Shown one piece after another: positions 33,892-43,115 of a stretch of DNA of 64,000 nt. The notes under the pieces were generated by a model, which made no database searches, was not told the origin of the DNA, and saw only the letters and a program-made list of their open reading frames with translations. Position 1 is the first letter of the stretch. Each line of letters begins with the position of its first letter. The position numbers were made by a program, and so were the translations under genes. Source of the DNA: Zygnema cylindricum (Eukaryota; Streptophyta; Zygnematophyceae; Zygnematales; Zygnemataceae); NCBI GenBank assembly GCA_037447655.1, contig JBBHKE010001948.1:485321-549320 (forward strand). The letters run 5' to 3'.

Positions 33892-34311
33892 ATGACGTCT
33901 TTCCATCTTGTCGTTTTCCTCTGCTGCTGTCTCTTGATCGTAGGGCCAGTGTCGGGAAACTCAAGGAAGTACCGACATCGACTAAACGACAAATCCACCG
34001 ACCATGAAATCTACACCGACAAAAAAATTGGATATCGGGAGGATTATACGAAGGCGTCGGGAATCGGCTGGTTGGGGAGGAAAAGCAAGGGGGGAGAGGG
34101 AGAGGAGGGAAAGGGTGGTATAGGAGATGGGGAAGAGAGAGGGGAAGAGAGAGGGGAAGGGAGTGGGAATGGGGGTGAAGGGAGAGAGAAGAGGAAGGAT
34201 GTGGAGGAAGAGGAAGTGGGGAGTGAAGGGAAAAAGAGGGAATTGGAGGAGATCGACAGAGAGAGAGGAAAGGGAGGGAAGAAAGAGATAGTAAAAAAAT
34301 GGCGGATATAA
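33892..34311 (+). CDS. Possible secreted-protein exon with signal peptide
   Basis: The ATG at 33892 opens a frame with a clear signal peptide (MTSFHLVVFLCCCLLIVGP, cleavage probably after VSG), then about 40 ordinary residues. After about 34075 the frame runs through a G/A-rich tract and becomes a Gly/Glu/Lys repeat, which is unlikely to be protein. A splice donor before the tract would make this a first exon, but I cannot find its partner. The start is 37 bp after a MITE end. No homology recognised. Confidence 0.3.
   Translation: MTSFHLVVFLCCCLLIVGPVSGNSRKYRHRLNDKSTDHEIYTDKKIGYREDYTKASGIGWLGRKSKGGEGEEGKGGIGDGEERGEERGEGSGNGGEGREKRKDVEEEEVGSEGKKRELEEIDRERGKGGKKEIVKKWRI
34076..34300. repeat. 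Polypurine tract
   Basis: About 225 bp of GGGAGAGGGAGAGG-type purine sequence. The open frames on both strands here are compositional. Confidence 0.7.
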
Positions 34312-34395
34312 CAAAGGAAATAATTTAAAGCAAAGGAACAGGAAAAAGTACAAAGTACATAAAGGGACGAAAAAGACAGCAAGGACAAATGAGGC

Positions 34396-34777
34396 TGTTG
34401 TGAACTTAAGTTCAATAGTAAAGAAAATTGAATGAATAACATAGTGAGACGCTTGAGTTTTATAGATGAACTCAAGCGTATAAGACGAACTATACTAAGT
34501 GGAGGTATAACTAATCAAGGTACAACTAATCTAAGTACACCCAATAAGTGGAACTATGACAAACTAGGTATATCTAGAAGTGGAGGTACACCTAGGTAGA
34601 AAGATTCTAAATGTTTACTGGGAATCTTTCTACGCAAAGAACATTATGTACAAAAAAGTACAGGAACACTAATTAAAGTGACACACCTAAGACTTAGTCT
34701 TCTAGGACTTTAAATATCATGAAAGAACGAACTTAAAAGAGTGATTCAATAGTACAGTGGAAGTACCAATTCCAATA
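34396..34777 (-). repeat. LTR of the minus-strand copia relic
   Basis: On the plus strand it runs TGTTGTGAAC to CCAATA. On the minus strand it starts TATTGGAATTGG right after the polypurine run at 34778-34787, so it is the 3' LTR. 382 bp. No partner LTR was found to the right of the coding region. Confidence 0.6.
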
Positions 34778-34804
34778 CCCCCCCTCGATTGAAGCACGGA
34801 GAGG

Positions 34805-35475
34805 TTAGCTACGTAGGCTAGAAGAGAGAACATGTTTGTCGAATGAAAGACGAGGAAGAGGTTTGGTAAGAAAGTCGGCAAGTTGATTAGAGGTAGAGCA
34901 ATGAGAAAAAAAGATCATGCCATCCACAATTTTTTCACGTGTAAAGTGGTATTGTATATTGATATACTTCGTTCGAGTATGGTGGATGGGAATTTTCATG
35001 AGGGCGACAGCCCCTTGAGAATCACAAAAGATAGTAGTGGGAGAAATTTGATGAAAGGAAAGATCCGTGAGAAGGCGACAAAGCCAAATGGCGGTTTAGT
35101 GGCAGAAGTACCAGCCATGTATTCAGCTTCGATAGATGAGAGAGCAGCAGTTGGTTGTTTTCGGGAAGACCATGAGACAAGACCACCACCAAGGGAAAAG
35201 CAAACCCCAAAAATAGAGCGGCGTTTGTCGGTTTGATTCCCCCAGTCTGCATCACAAAATCCAACAAGAGATGTATCGGGAAGAGAAGTAGAAGAAGATG
35301 GAGATGAGGAAGAAAGGAGAGAGAAGGTGAGGCGAAGATGTTTGATGCCTTGGAGGTATCTAAGGACACGTTTTGCTACATCTAGATGAGTGGAAGTCGC
35401 ACAATGAGAAAATTGCGATAAAATGCACACAACAATGCAAATGTCCGGACGCGATCCCAGCATAACATACATCAA
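34805..35475 (-). pseudogene. Copia RNase H, decayed
   Basis: Motifs GSRPDICIVVCILSQF, AKRVLRYLQGIKHLRLTF, GFCDADWG, SWSSRKQPTAALSSIEAEYMA, then the C-terminal TKYINIQYHFTREKI and HCSTSNQLADFLTKPLP in another frame. At least one frameshift near 34997. Confidence 0.8.
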
Positions 35476-35504
35476 CTTTCCTACGATAGACTGGTAAAGG
35501 GACC

Positions 35505-36583
35505 CTACGTCTCCTTGGGCATTCCCATCGGAGGCTTTTTTTTTGAGTGTGGTATTTGGATCACTGGTGTAGAGACAGGATTACAACCAGACATGCCAAA
35601 ATTATCTAAAAGGTCGACAATATAATGTTTTAGGCTCATTTGTAATAAAAGTTTAGACCTATTTCTTGTAATACTATTACCTAGACAATAATCAAGGTCA
35701 CCCAAATCAGTGATCGTCAAATGAGATGATAGCATGACTTTGACTTTGTGAATTTCCGTTTTACTAGAACCAGCCAGAATTAAATCAACGTAGATAATAG
35801 TGATTACTAAACTGTCAGCTGTACCTTTAATGTAAATATCAGGATCTGCACTAATTTCTTTCAAACTCTCTTTTAATAAAGCAAAGACAAGCGTTTTGTG
35901 CCACACAACACGAAACCATCTTTTAATAAAGCAGAGACAAGCGTTTTGTGCCACACACGTGGTGCCTGTTTTAGACCGTAAATAGATTTATTCAAGCGAC
36001 AAACTATAGATTTTTGTCCAGCTACAGCGTATGCAGGCGCCTGTTCCATGTAAATGTCTTCTTCAAGATTTCCGTGCAAAAAAACAGTTTTGCCGTCAAG
36101 TTGCTGAAGCTCCCAATCCTGTATCGCCGCCAAAGACAAAATTGGACAAATAGATTCAAATTTCGTAACATGTGTGAAAGCCTTGTTGTAATCAATCCCT
36201 TATGTCTGCGAATACCCTTTTGCCATGAGACGCGCCTTGTAGCGTTCAACGGAACCATCTGCAAAATTTTTAACTTTAAAAACCCATTTTGAACCAATGG
36301 CACGTCGGTTAGGTGGCAGCTCGCAAAGCTTCCAAGTCTGATTCGTCATTAGAGCTTGATATTGTTCATTGGCCGCCAAAGACCACTTGCCTGCATCTGG
36401 ACGCTTTAGAGCAAATTTTAATGTAAGTGGTGGATCTCTGACACCAACAATATTGGCATGAGTAAGGTTTTGAGTCACCTTCCAAGTAGGACGTACAATT
36501 CGAGTACTGCGCCGTATAGTCTGTTGCCTATGACCACCGGTCAGAAGATTTGTCGTGGAGGATTCCGCAAGTGGATTCCCCAA
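35505..36583 (-). pseudogene. Copia reverse transcriptase, decayed
   Basis: Reads RAIGSKWVFKVK and RLMAKGYSQT, then LDGKTVFLHGNLEEDIYMEQ, SIYGLKQAPRVWHKTL and a YVDLILAG variant of the YVDD site (one catalytic Asp lost). A ~57-bp direct duplication sits at 35881-35955. Frameshifts near 36200 and 35880. Confidence 0.8.
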
Positions 36584-37616
36584 AATTGGCGCGAAAAGGT
36601 CGCGTTAAAGGATTCGTTAGATTTGTTTGAAGAGAGGTGGATTCTGGCCGCACATCGCCTGCCCGTATTAATATCGACAACTGTAAATCGTTTGTCGCAA
36701 GGACAACATGGTCCTGAGGCGTAATTCCCGCATGGCTGGTCGGCGCACGAGAAAAATGGTCTTGAGGCATTTTGTCGTCATTGCTGGTCGGCGCGACTGC
36801 GTTGATTTGGTCAAGATTTGTCGCCGCGGATTTTGGATTATGTGAAGAGTTGTTGGCCGCAGTGATTCGCGTCTGTAAAGTTGGCGCGGATTTCACGGCA
36901 AGTTCTGCGGGCACCAAATTCTCCAATGTGACAATATCCGTATGAACCAAATTGTTTGATTCTATCATCTTGTCCATTGGATTGTTAGAACGAAAAAAAG
37001 AAGGGATTAGAGAATCAGCGGATGACACGTCTGTAGGGAAATCAACGGTTAGAGGTGTGACAGGAAGATTTGGTACAAGGTGACCAATAAGGGGTCCTCA
37101 TAAAAAATGACGTCATGTGTAATGATAATACGATGCATTTTAAGACAATATATGCGGTACGCTTTAGAGTGGGGAGCGTACCCTACAAATATACCTTTAA
37201 TGGCCTTTGCACCCCATTTTCCATCAGTATTTGTAAGATTCTTGTAATAGGCCTCACTTCCAAAAATGCTGAAGTGATAAACATTTGGCTTTTTTTTATG
37301 CCATGCCTCAAAATGAGTTTTGTTTTTGAGAGCCGATGTGGGTGACTTATTTCGAACATAACAAGCCGTTAGTACCGCTTCGGCCTAAAAGGATTGAGGT
37401 AAAAAGGCAAAATGCATCATGGATCGGGCCATATTGGCAAAGGTTTTATTGGGTCTTTCGACATCCCCATTTTGTTGAGGTGTATGTCGAGCAGTCAATT
37501 CATAAATTATGCCACATTGTGCTAAGAATTACGAAAATTTATGCGACATATATTCCCCCCCGTTATCACTTCTTAACAATTTTATCCGGGAGGAGAATTG
37601 ATTTTTCGACGAGGGA

Positions 37617-37823
37617 CTAAAAATGTTTGAAATGAGTAAAAGCCTCAGACTTATTTTTCATGAGATATAAATGAGTGAATCGTGAGTAATCATCAATAAA
37701 GGTAAAGAAATACACAAAACCACTCAAACTTGATACTCTCATTGGTCCACATACATCACTAGAAATTAAATCAAGAGGAAAATTTGATTCATAATTGCTT
37801 TTTGGAAAAGGTAATCGAGGCAT
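37617..37823 (-). pseudogene. Copia integrase core fragment
   Basis: LPFPKSNYES, then DLISSDVCGP, FFTFIDDYSRFTHLYLMKNK. These correspond to the first Asp and the following strand of the copia integrase core. The rest of the core is scattered in other frames (37360-37560). Confidence 0.75.
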
Positions 37824-38016
37824 TTTGCCAATAATACATCCATGGCAAAAGTCTAGATTTTTAGCATCAAAAGAATCTAAGCCTAAAACAAGGCTTTACT
37901 AAGAGATGCTAAGCTTTGTCTATTTAAATGGCCATATCGTAAATGCCATTTGTGAAAACAAGAGGAGGAAGAAAAAGAAGTTGCTACATTTGCATGCGCT
38001 TAATCTCTAAAAGATT

Positions 38017-38217
38017 TTAAAATGTAGAGATTACCGCATTTAGTACCCTTTCCAAGGAAAATGCGATTTGACGAAAACAATTGAACGTCAATTTCAGATA
38101 TGACTCCGAAACTACCATTTTTGGCGCCGCACCCACGGAAAAGAGATTTTTTTTTAGTTGGGGACATAGAAACTTTCCAAATTCGCTTCCTATACCCAAC
38201 CGATTATACGCTTTCAA
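38017..38217 (-). pseudogene. Copia pre-integrase fragment
   Basis: Contains CPQLKKNLFSVGAAPK, the segment between protease and the HRRLGH box in copia elements. Its upstream edge at about 38217 is where the element switches strand. Confidence 0.65.
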
Positions 38218-38218
38218 T

Positions 38219-38410
38219 GCTTCAGGTAAAAATTATGATTGGTTGATTGATTCTGGTGCCTCTTACCACATATGATGCTGTAAATCCATCATGAAAAATC
38301 TTGTTATGCTCTCTACCCCTTTACAGATTTTACTTGGAAATAACTTTATTCTCACGTCAAATTTTGTTGGACAAGTGGCAATAAACCAGAATAGCTCAGA
38401 ACCACTTATT
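38219..38410 (+). pseudogene. Copia protease fragment, inverted
   Basis: The plus strand reads NYDWLIDSGASYH followed by CKSIMKNLVMLSTPLQILLG (one stop in between), a copia aspartic protease. It is on the strand opposite to the rest of the relic and touches it, which indicates an inversion breakpoint. Confidence 0.7.
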
Positions 38411-38700
38411 TTGTCAACTAGTCAACTAGTCAACTAGTCAAAAATTGTTTATTTTATATAAAGATTAGTACAAATTACGTACAGTTGAGTTTAGATTTGA
38501 CGGTCAATAGGTAGAACAACTTTGACTTGCGAAATATTGTAACAACCGGTATTTCGCAAGCCAAAATTGTTCAACGGATTGACAGTCAAATCTAAACTCA
38601 ACGCTACGTAATTTGTTATAATTTGTACTTAAAATGTGCAATTTTTGACAAGCAAACGCAAGTATTTGCGCGCGGCAAAAATTGTCATTGCGATTAGCAA
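38411..38700. mobile_element. Short foldback related to 14901-15962
   Basis: A (CAACTAGT)n microsatellite (38418-38441) precedes a palindrome with arms about 38470-38545 and 38551-38616. The right end (TTGACAAGCAAACGCAAG to AGCAATTCCC) parallels the right end of the long foldback at 15905-15966. Confidence 0.6.
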
Positions 38701-39411
38701 TTCCCTATTTTCATTAAACTAGGCCACGTATTAGCTTAAAATATTCGCCGAAAAGAAGTATGCTTTCTTGCCAGGAATAGTACGATTTTTGCCTTCCTTC
38801 CAAAAGAAGTATGATTTTTGCCTTCCATCCAGCTTCATGGTTTTGAGCGCTCTTTTTTGTCGTTTGTTTTGAAATACATATTCAAATTGCAAAAGTACAC
38901 GTAAGTGATACGCAAGTATAGATTTTGAAACGAAATTGGTAGGTTTCGAAATCTTTGCAGATTTTAAAGATTGGATCATCAACTTACGTGGGGCCATTAA
39001 ACAAAACCACATATATAAAAAGTTATTCACAGATGTTACGCGATGTAACCGAGGCCTCTGTATTACAGAAATATTGTTGTTCGTACTATTACAAAGACCT
39101 CTTGATGTAACCACACCCTACTTGTTTGAATGGACCTCAAATAGAGTCAAACGGCCTCACAATAGAGCTTCTATTAACATCAAAGTTAAGTGACATACAT
39201 TCTATTGGTGTAAAATTTATCCCTTCTCACGTTTAAAACGTGTTATGTGTTCACATGATCGACGTCTGAACATGTGCGAACGGGTTTACGCGATCTAATT
39301 CTGTCATTTAATTTGAGCACACTTTCACGTGTTGACGCAGCAATTTTAATCCTTATTTCGTACTTCATTACTTGACAAAGTACAATTACAGTACGGCCAA
39401 ACAATTTCATA
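38701..39411. other. Non-coding stretch
   Basis: A short direct repeat of AAGAAGTATGATTTTTGCCTTCC (38755-38830). No convincing gene on either strand. Confidence 0.4.
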
Positions 39412-39578
39412 CACCACACTATCTGAGTTGGACCTAGATTAAAGTCATTAACGTTATTTCAAAAGTACATTAATTAACGTAAAAAAACATGTAGAATAAT
39501 CAATTCTATTTTAGGTTCGCGGGTCAAAATTCGGGGGCACCGAATTAGCGTTGTTCACGCTAATAGCGATTCACGGTG
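39412..39578. mobile_element. MITE of the TA/CACCGTG family
   Basis: Right end CTAATAGCGATTCACGGTG followed by TA. Left end CACCACACTATCTGAG preceded by TA. 167 bp. Confidence 0.6.
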
Positions 39579-40227
39579 TACTTGCCGACTTTTTTTTTTT
39601 GGTGAAATTTCATAACTTCTCCCCATTTCCAGAATCGCGCGAAGTGACGCTGTCAAATATCTGCAAACGACAAAACTGCACGATTGGCCGTTAACTTTTT
39701 GCCGTGAGGACCGGCCATTTTGCAAGCGACAATTTTCCCTGAGTGTATGATGCCAAACAAAAAGACAAAAGAAAAAGATTCTAAAAATGATTTTATCAGT
39801 GAGCCGGGAGGAGGTATAGTATCAACTTTCGCTGGTCTTAACTATTGTACGGATCCAGTCTGGCAGGTCATGCCACGTCTTCTAACACCTGTCTTCCTTA
39901 ACCGTAAGCGTGACAGTGTACGGAATATGCCACTGTACGGAATATCTCAGGGAAGCTTCGTCCAGTCCCAGGATTCGCTGTGATTTCCAATTAGCGGTCC
40001 GATAATATCCCTAATCCGATAATTAGCGCAAATAATAATAATTAGAGAGAGCTCGATTAATAATACGCAAAGAGTTGACGGACCGTCGCGAACTTTTACT
40101 AATAGAACGTTGGTGTTCGATCCATGGCTACTTCAATAGGCGACAAATAGGAAAGGAAGCGCTCTTCTTTACGATTCAAATTTGCTCGTACAGAATTCCG
40201 AGACGCTCAAAAGGTGTATGTACGGAT

Positions 40228-40462
40228 AGAAGCAAACGTCAGCCGGTCCGGCAAAAAGGCAGCCAGTCAGGCAAAACGTAAACCGGTCAGGCAAAATATC
40301 AGCCGGTTCGGGAAAAAAGGCAGCCGGTCCAGCAAAATGTCAGCCAAACAGGCGAATGGTCAGCCGGTAAGGCAAAAAGTCAGCTGGTCTGTAAAAATAT
40401 CTGCTGGTCAGGTAAATTGTAAGCCGGGCAGGCTAAAAGTAAGCCGGTCAGACAATTCAGGC
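40228..40462. repeat. AGCCGGTCAGGCAAAA minisatellite
   Basis: About eleven units of 20-22 bp with the core CAGCCGGTCAGGCAAAA, degenerate, in tandem. The 39579-40227 stretch to its left holds no recognisable gene. Confidence 0.8.
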
Positions 40463-40569
40463 CGTTAGCATGGAGACCTCGCCACTGTAGTGGTATCAAT
40501 CCGCGGTTAAGAAGCCACTTCGCCGCGGCCGTCACGTGACGTCACCAGCCTGTCTCTACAGAGGGATAT

Positions 40570-41720
40570 TCAGGGACATGATGTACGGAAGATCTTTCAG
40601 ACCACTTAGTCCAGGATAGCAGATCCGAGAAAATCTAGGGGGGTGGGTTGTCCCTCGATTTTTTTTTGCAGAAGAGTGAATATTTTTGTCTTTTTGTGTT
40701 CGTTCGCGTAATACCACCGACAAATTATCATCATTATGAGATCTCGTACTTTATATCAGATTCGAGAAGCTCGCAGCGAATCGAAGGGGTTGGTACTCCG
40801 ATATTAAAGAAGAGTGAAACTTTTGTCATTTTGCGGCGGGCACCGACACGTAAGATTAGGGTGAGATCCCCGATTACGAATATCCAAAACCGTACAGAAT
40901 ATGCACCTTCTTTGTTATTCTCGGAGAAATCGTCACCTTCCCGCGCTTGATCTTACAACTCCAATTTATAAATGACTGTGACCGACATTTTTTTTTGAAT
41001 CCGTACAAGCTGTCAGGTTTTGTCGGTCGCCTCCCAAGCGTGGGTGTGACGTCAATTTTTTCGTTCGGGAGGTAAATAATTAAATATGCTCTCGCGGGTT
41101 CAGTCGCTTATTTTGCGGAAATGGAGGGCGTATCCAGTACGGTTAATAGTACGGTACTTTGCAGATGTACGGATTTAATATGTCCGTACGAATACGGTCT
41201 TCAGGGCTGCATTTGGTCCAAAAATCGACAGCGGCCTCACTTCGGTCCGAAAAATGGCCTGATTGGACTACTGACAGACTCTGTGGTTTTGCCCTACAGG
41301 TCACGGGATCTTATATATTATTCGTTTTAACAGTGTACGGATAATTAGAGTATTCATTTTCGTCGACATGTGACGTGACCTCTTCTTGTGTCCTTTTGAC
41401 ACTCCACCGTATCCGATACTCTGTACCTTCCCCACCAATATTTGCGATTCTTGACAAATATAGTACAGTTCAAAGCCATATTGTATCTGCCACGTCTTCT
41501 CTCATCTGACCAGAATCTGACGTGAGATATTTCTGTCGCCTCTTTCTGACGACCTGTACTGGATATCGGATTCGAGTTGCTCGCGGAAAATCTTGGAGGG
41601 TTGGTCCACCGACATTACAGAGGAGAGAGTATTTGATTATTTGTCTTTTTGCTTCTGGCACCGACACGTAACATTCGGGTGAGATTCAATTTAGAACGTC
41701 GATGTCCAATTCGTACGGAT
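40570..41720. repeat. Three diverged copies of a ~170-bp repeat
   Basis: Segments at about 40575-40720, 40725-40885 and 41540-41705 share the order ATATCGGATTCGAG, TTGG(T)CC/TACTCCGA, GAAGAGTGAA, TTTGTCTTTTTG and CACCGACACGTAA. The separating DNA (40900-41530) is non-coding. Confidence 0.45.
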
Positions 41721-41759
41721 TTCAACTTTTTTACGAAAATTACGTAATATTCGTAGATT

Positions 41760-42045
41760 CCATAGTTCAAAAGTAGGCGTTTTTATGGTAGGCCTTTGGT
41801 CGGCGCCTTTATCGTAAGTTGTGTTATGGGCTTTTCATGTGATCTTCTTAGATCGATACTTTGATCAGCGACCGTCCGACCGTCCGATCGTCCGAATCTG
41901 ACGGTGAAAATAATTTTTTTTGGTCCAAATGTTTTAATTGGGCCGAATAGATCCGAATACAATATGGGTCTTAAGGTCATATTGTATGTTTTGCATACAA
42001 TAGGCATATTGTATAGGCCTACTCTCACCTACTTTTGAACTATGG
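41760..42045. mobile_element. 285-bp MITE, single copy
   Basis: Terminal inverted repeats CCATAGTTCAAAAGTAGG and its complement. The interior matches each arm of the foldback at 17709-18263. No coding sequence. Confidence 0.75.
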
Positions 42046-42477
42046 TCGATTCCATACTTTTCGTAAAATTTGTTGTACGAAAACGTACAGAAATCGCAAT
42101 AATAGAAAAACCTTAAAAATCTTATAAAGTACGGATATTTAACCGAAATGTACCGAATTATACGGAAAGTGTACTCTTAAAAACCCTCATAAAAAGGAAA
42201 ATTTAAGCCAGCCCTACTAAGATATGAAGGAACGTATGGCAAAGTACCCTAAAAACCCTAAAATACAAGAATAATCCCTTTAACAACCCTAAAATGTACG
42301 GAAATGTACAAACACGGTACAAAAATGAACGAAAATGTAGCGATTCAGTACGAAAATATACGCTCCCATCTCTAAACCCTTTGTGAGCCACATAACACCA
42401 TTACTTCCTGGTGTATATTTTAAGTTTATCTAACCTAACCCTCGGCCACGGGCTAGGGTGAGCGCCTAAAATCAACA

Positions 42478-42490
42478 GGTTATGGGCCCA
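42478..42490 (+). other. Primer-binding site, initiator tRNA-Met anticodon arm
   Basis: GGTTATGGGCCCA right after the LTR end TCAACA, identical to the site at 3887. The ATG within it here runs into TGA after three codons. Confidence 0.75.
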
Positions 42491-42839
42491 CTTTGAGTGG
42501 TGCCCCGTGTGTCTTCAAAAGGTCCTTAGAGTAGAGGAGTCGAGGGCAGGCAAATCTAAACAGTGAGTCTACAACGACGTCAGCATCAATACATGCAAAA
42601 GCTGCAAAGGCAGCAAACCAAGAGCGATCAAAGTGGTTTCAACAGGAAACCAAACCCGCAGGGAGAAAACCAAACATTATATCTCAGGGAAGGATCATGA
42701 GAGACCATGTCAAAGACGCGACAAGGTCAAGGGGGATAAAAGAGATATGAAGGATAGCAGCAAAAAGCTTAACAAGTGCGAAGGACTACCACAACTCAGT
42801 CACAAGCACAAAGGAGCAGGTCAAACTTACATGGTCTAA

Positions 42840-43115
42840 ATGGACCGAGCTAACCAAGAATATCCCTCAAACATCTTATCAAGATGGAACATCTATCGAA
42901 TAATACATCTCTCATTTCTTCGCTCTATTGGATAGAGCAGAGAAAGCAGGCCTAAAATTCTCAATGGCCACACAGATATGCTAGCTAATCCTTTCATTAC
43001 CAAAGGAATTTTCATATGTCCTCACCTAGTTAGAGGAGCAAAAATCGGGAAAATGGGAGAGGAGCGAAGTGGTGGAGGTGCTGTTGGAGATCGAATCTAG
43101 CACCACAAACATGTC
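42840..43115 (+). pseudogene. Copia-type Gag segment, decayed
   Basis: The plus strand reads WSKWTELTKNIPQTSYQDGT, then YISHFFALLDRAEKAGLKF and LILSLPKEFSYVLT, with three in-frame stops. This is the copia Gag pattern (W..L......s......l...l..l..aG...s.......LSLP.e). The minus-strand relative in the next element carries the same LILSLP box. Confidence 0.65.

Larger units (their letters stand above)
34778..38217 (-). mobile_element. Decayed Ty1/copia element (minus strand)
   Basis: In minus-strand order: gag-pre-integrase (38217-38017), integrase core (37823-37617), integrase C-terminal linker, reverse transcriptase (36583-35505), RNase H (35475-34805), polypurine tract, LTR. Many frameshifts and stops. 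It is distinct from the copia at 2837 (plant-type NLFSVGAA and SWSSRKQPTAALSS motifs). The protease that should precede 38217 lies on the other strand (see 38219). Confidence 0.8.

Noticed and set aside
34076-34353. Gly/Glu-rich protein tail on plus and Phe/Leu/Pro-rich frames on minus
   Set aside because: Both are readings of one polypurine tract. Only the N-terminal part before 34075 looks protein-like.
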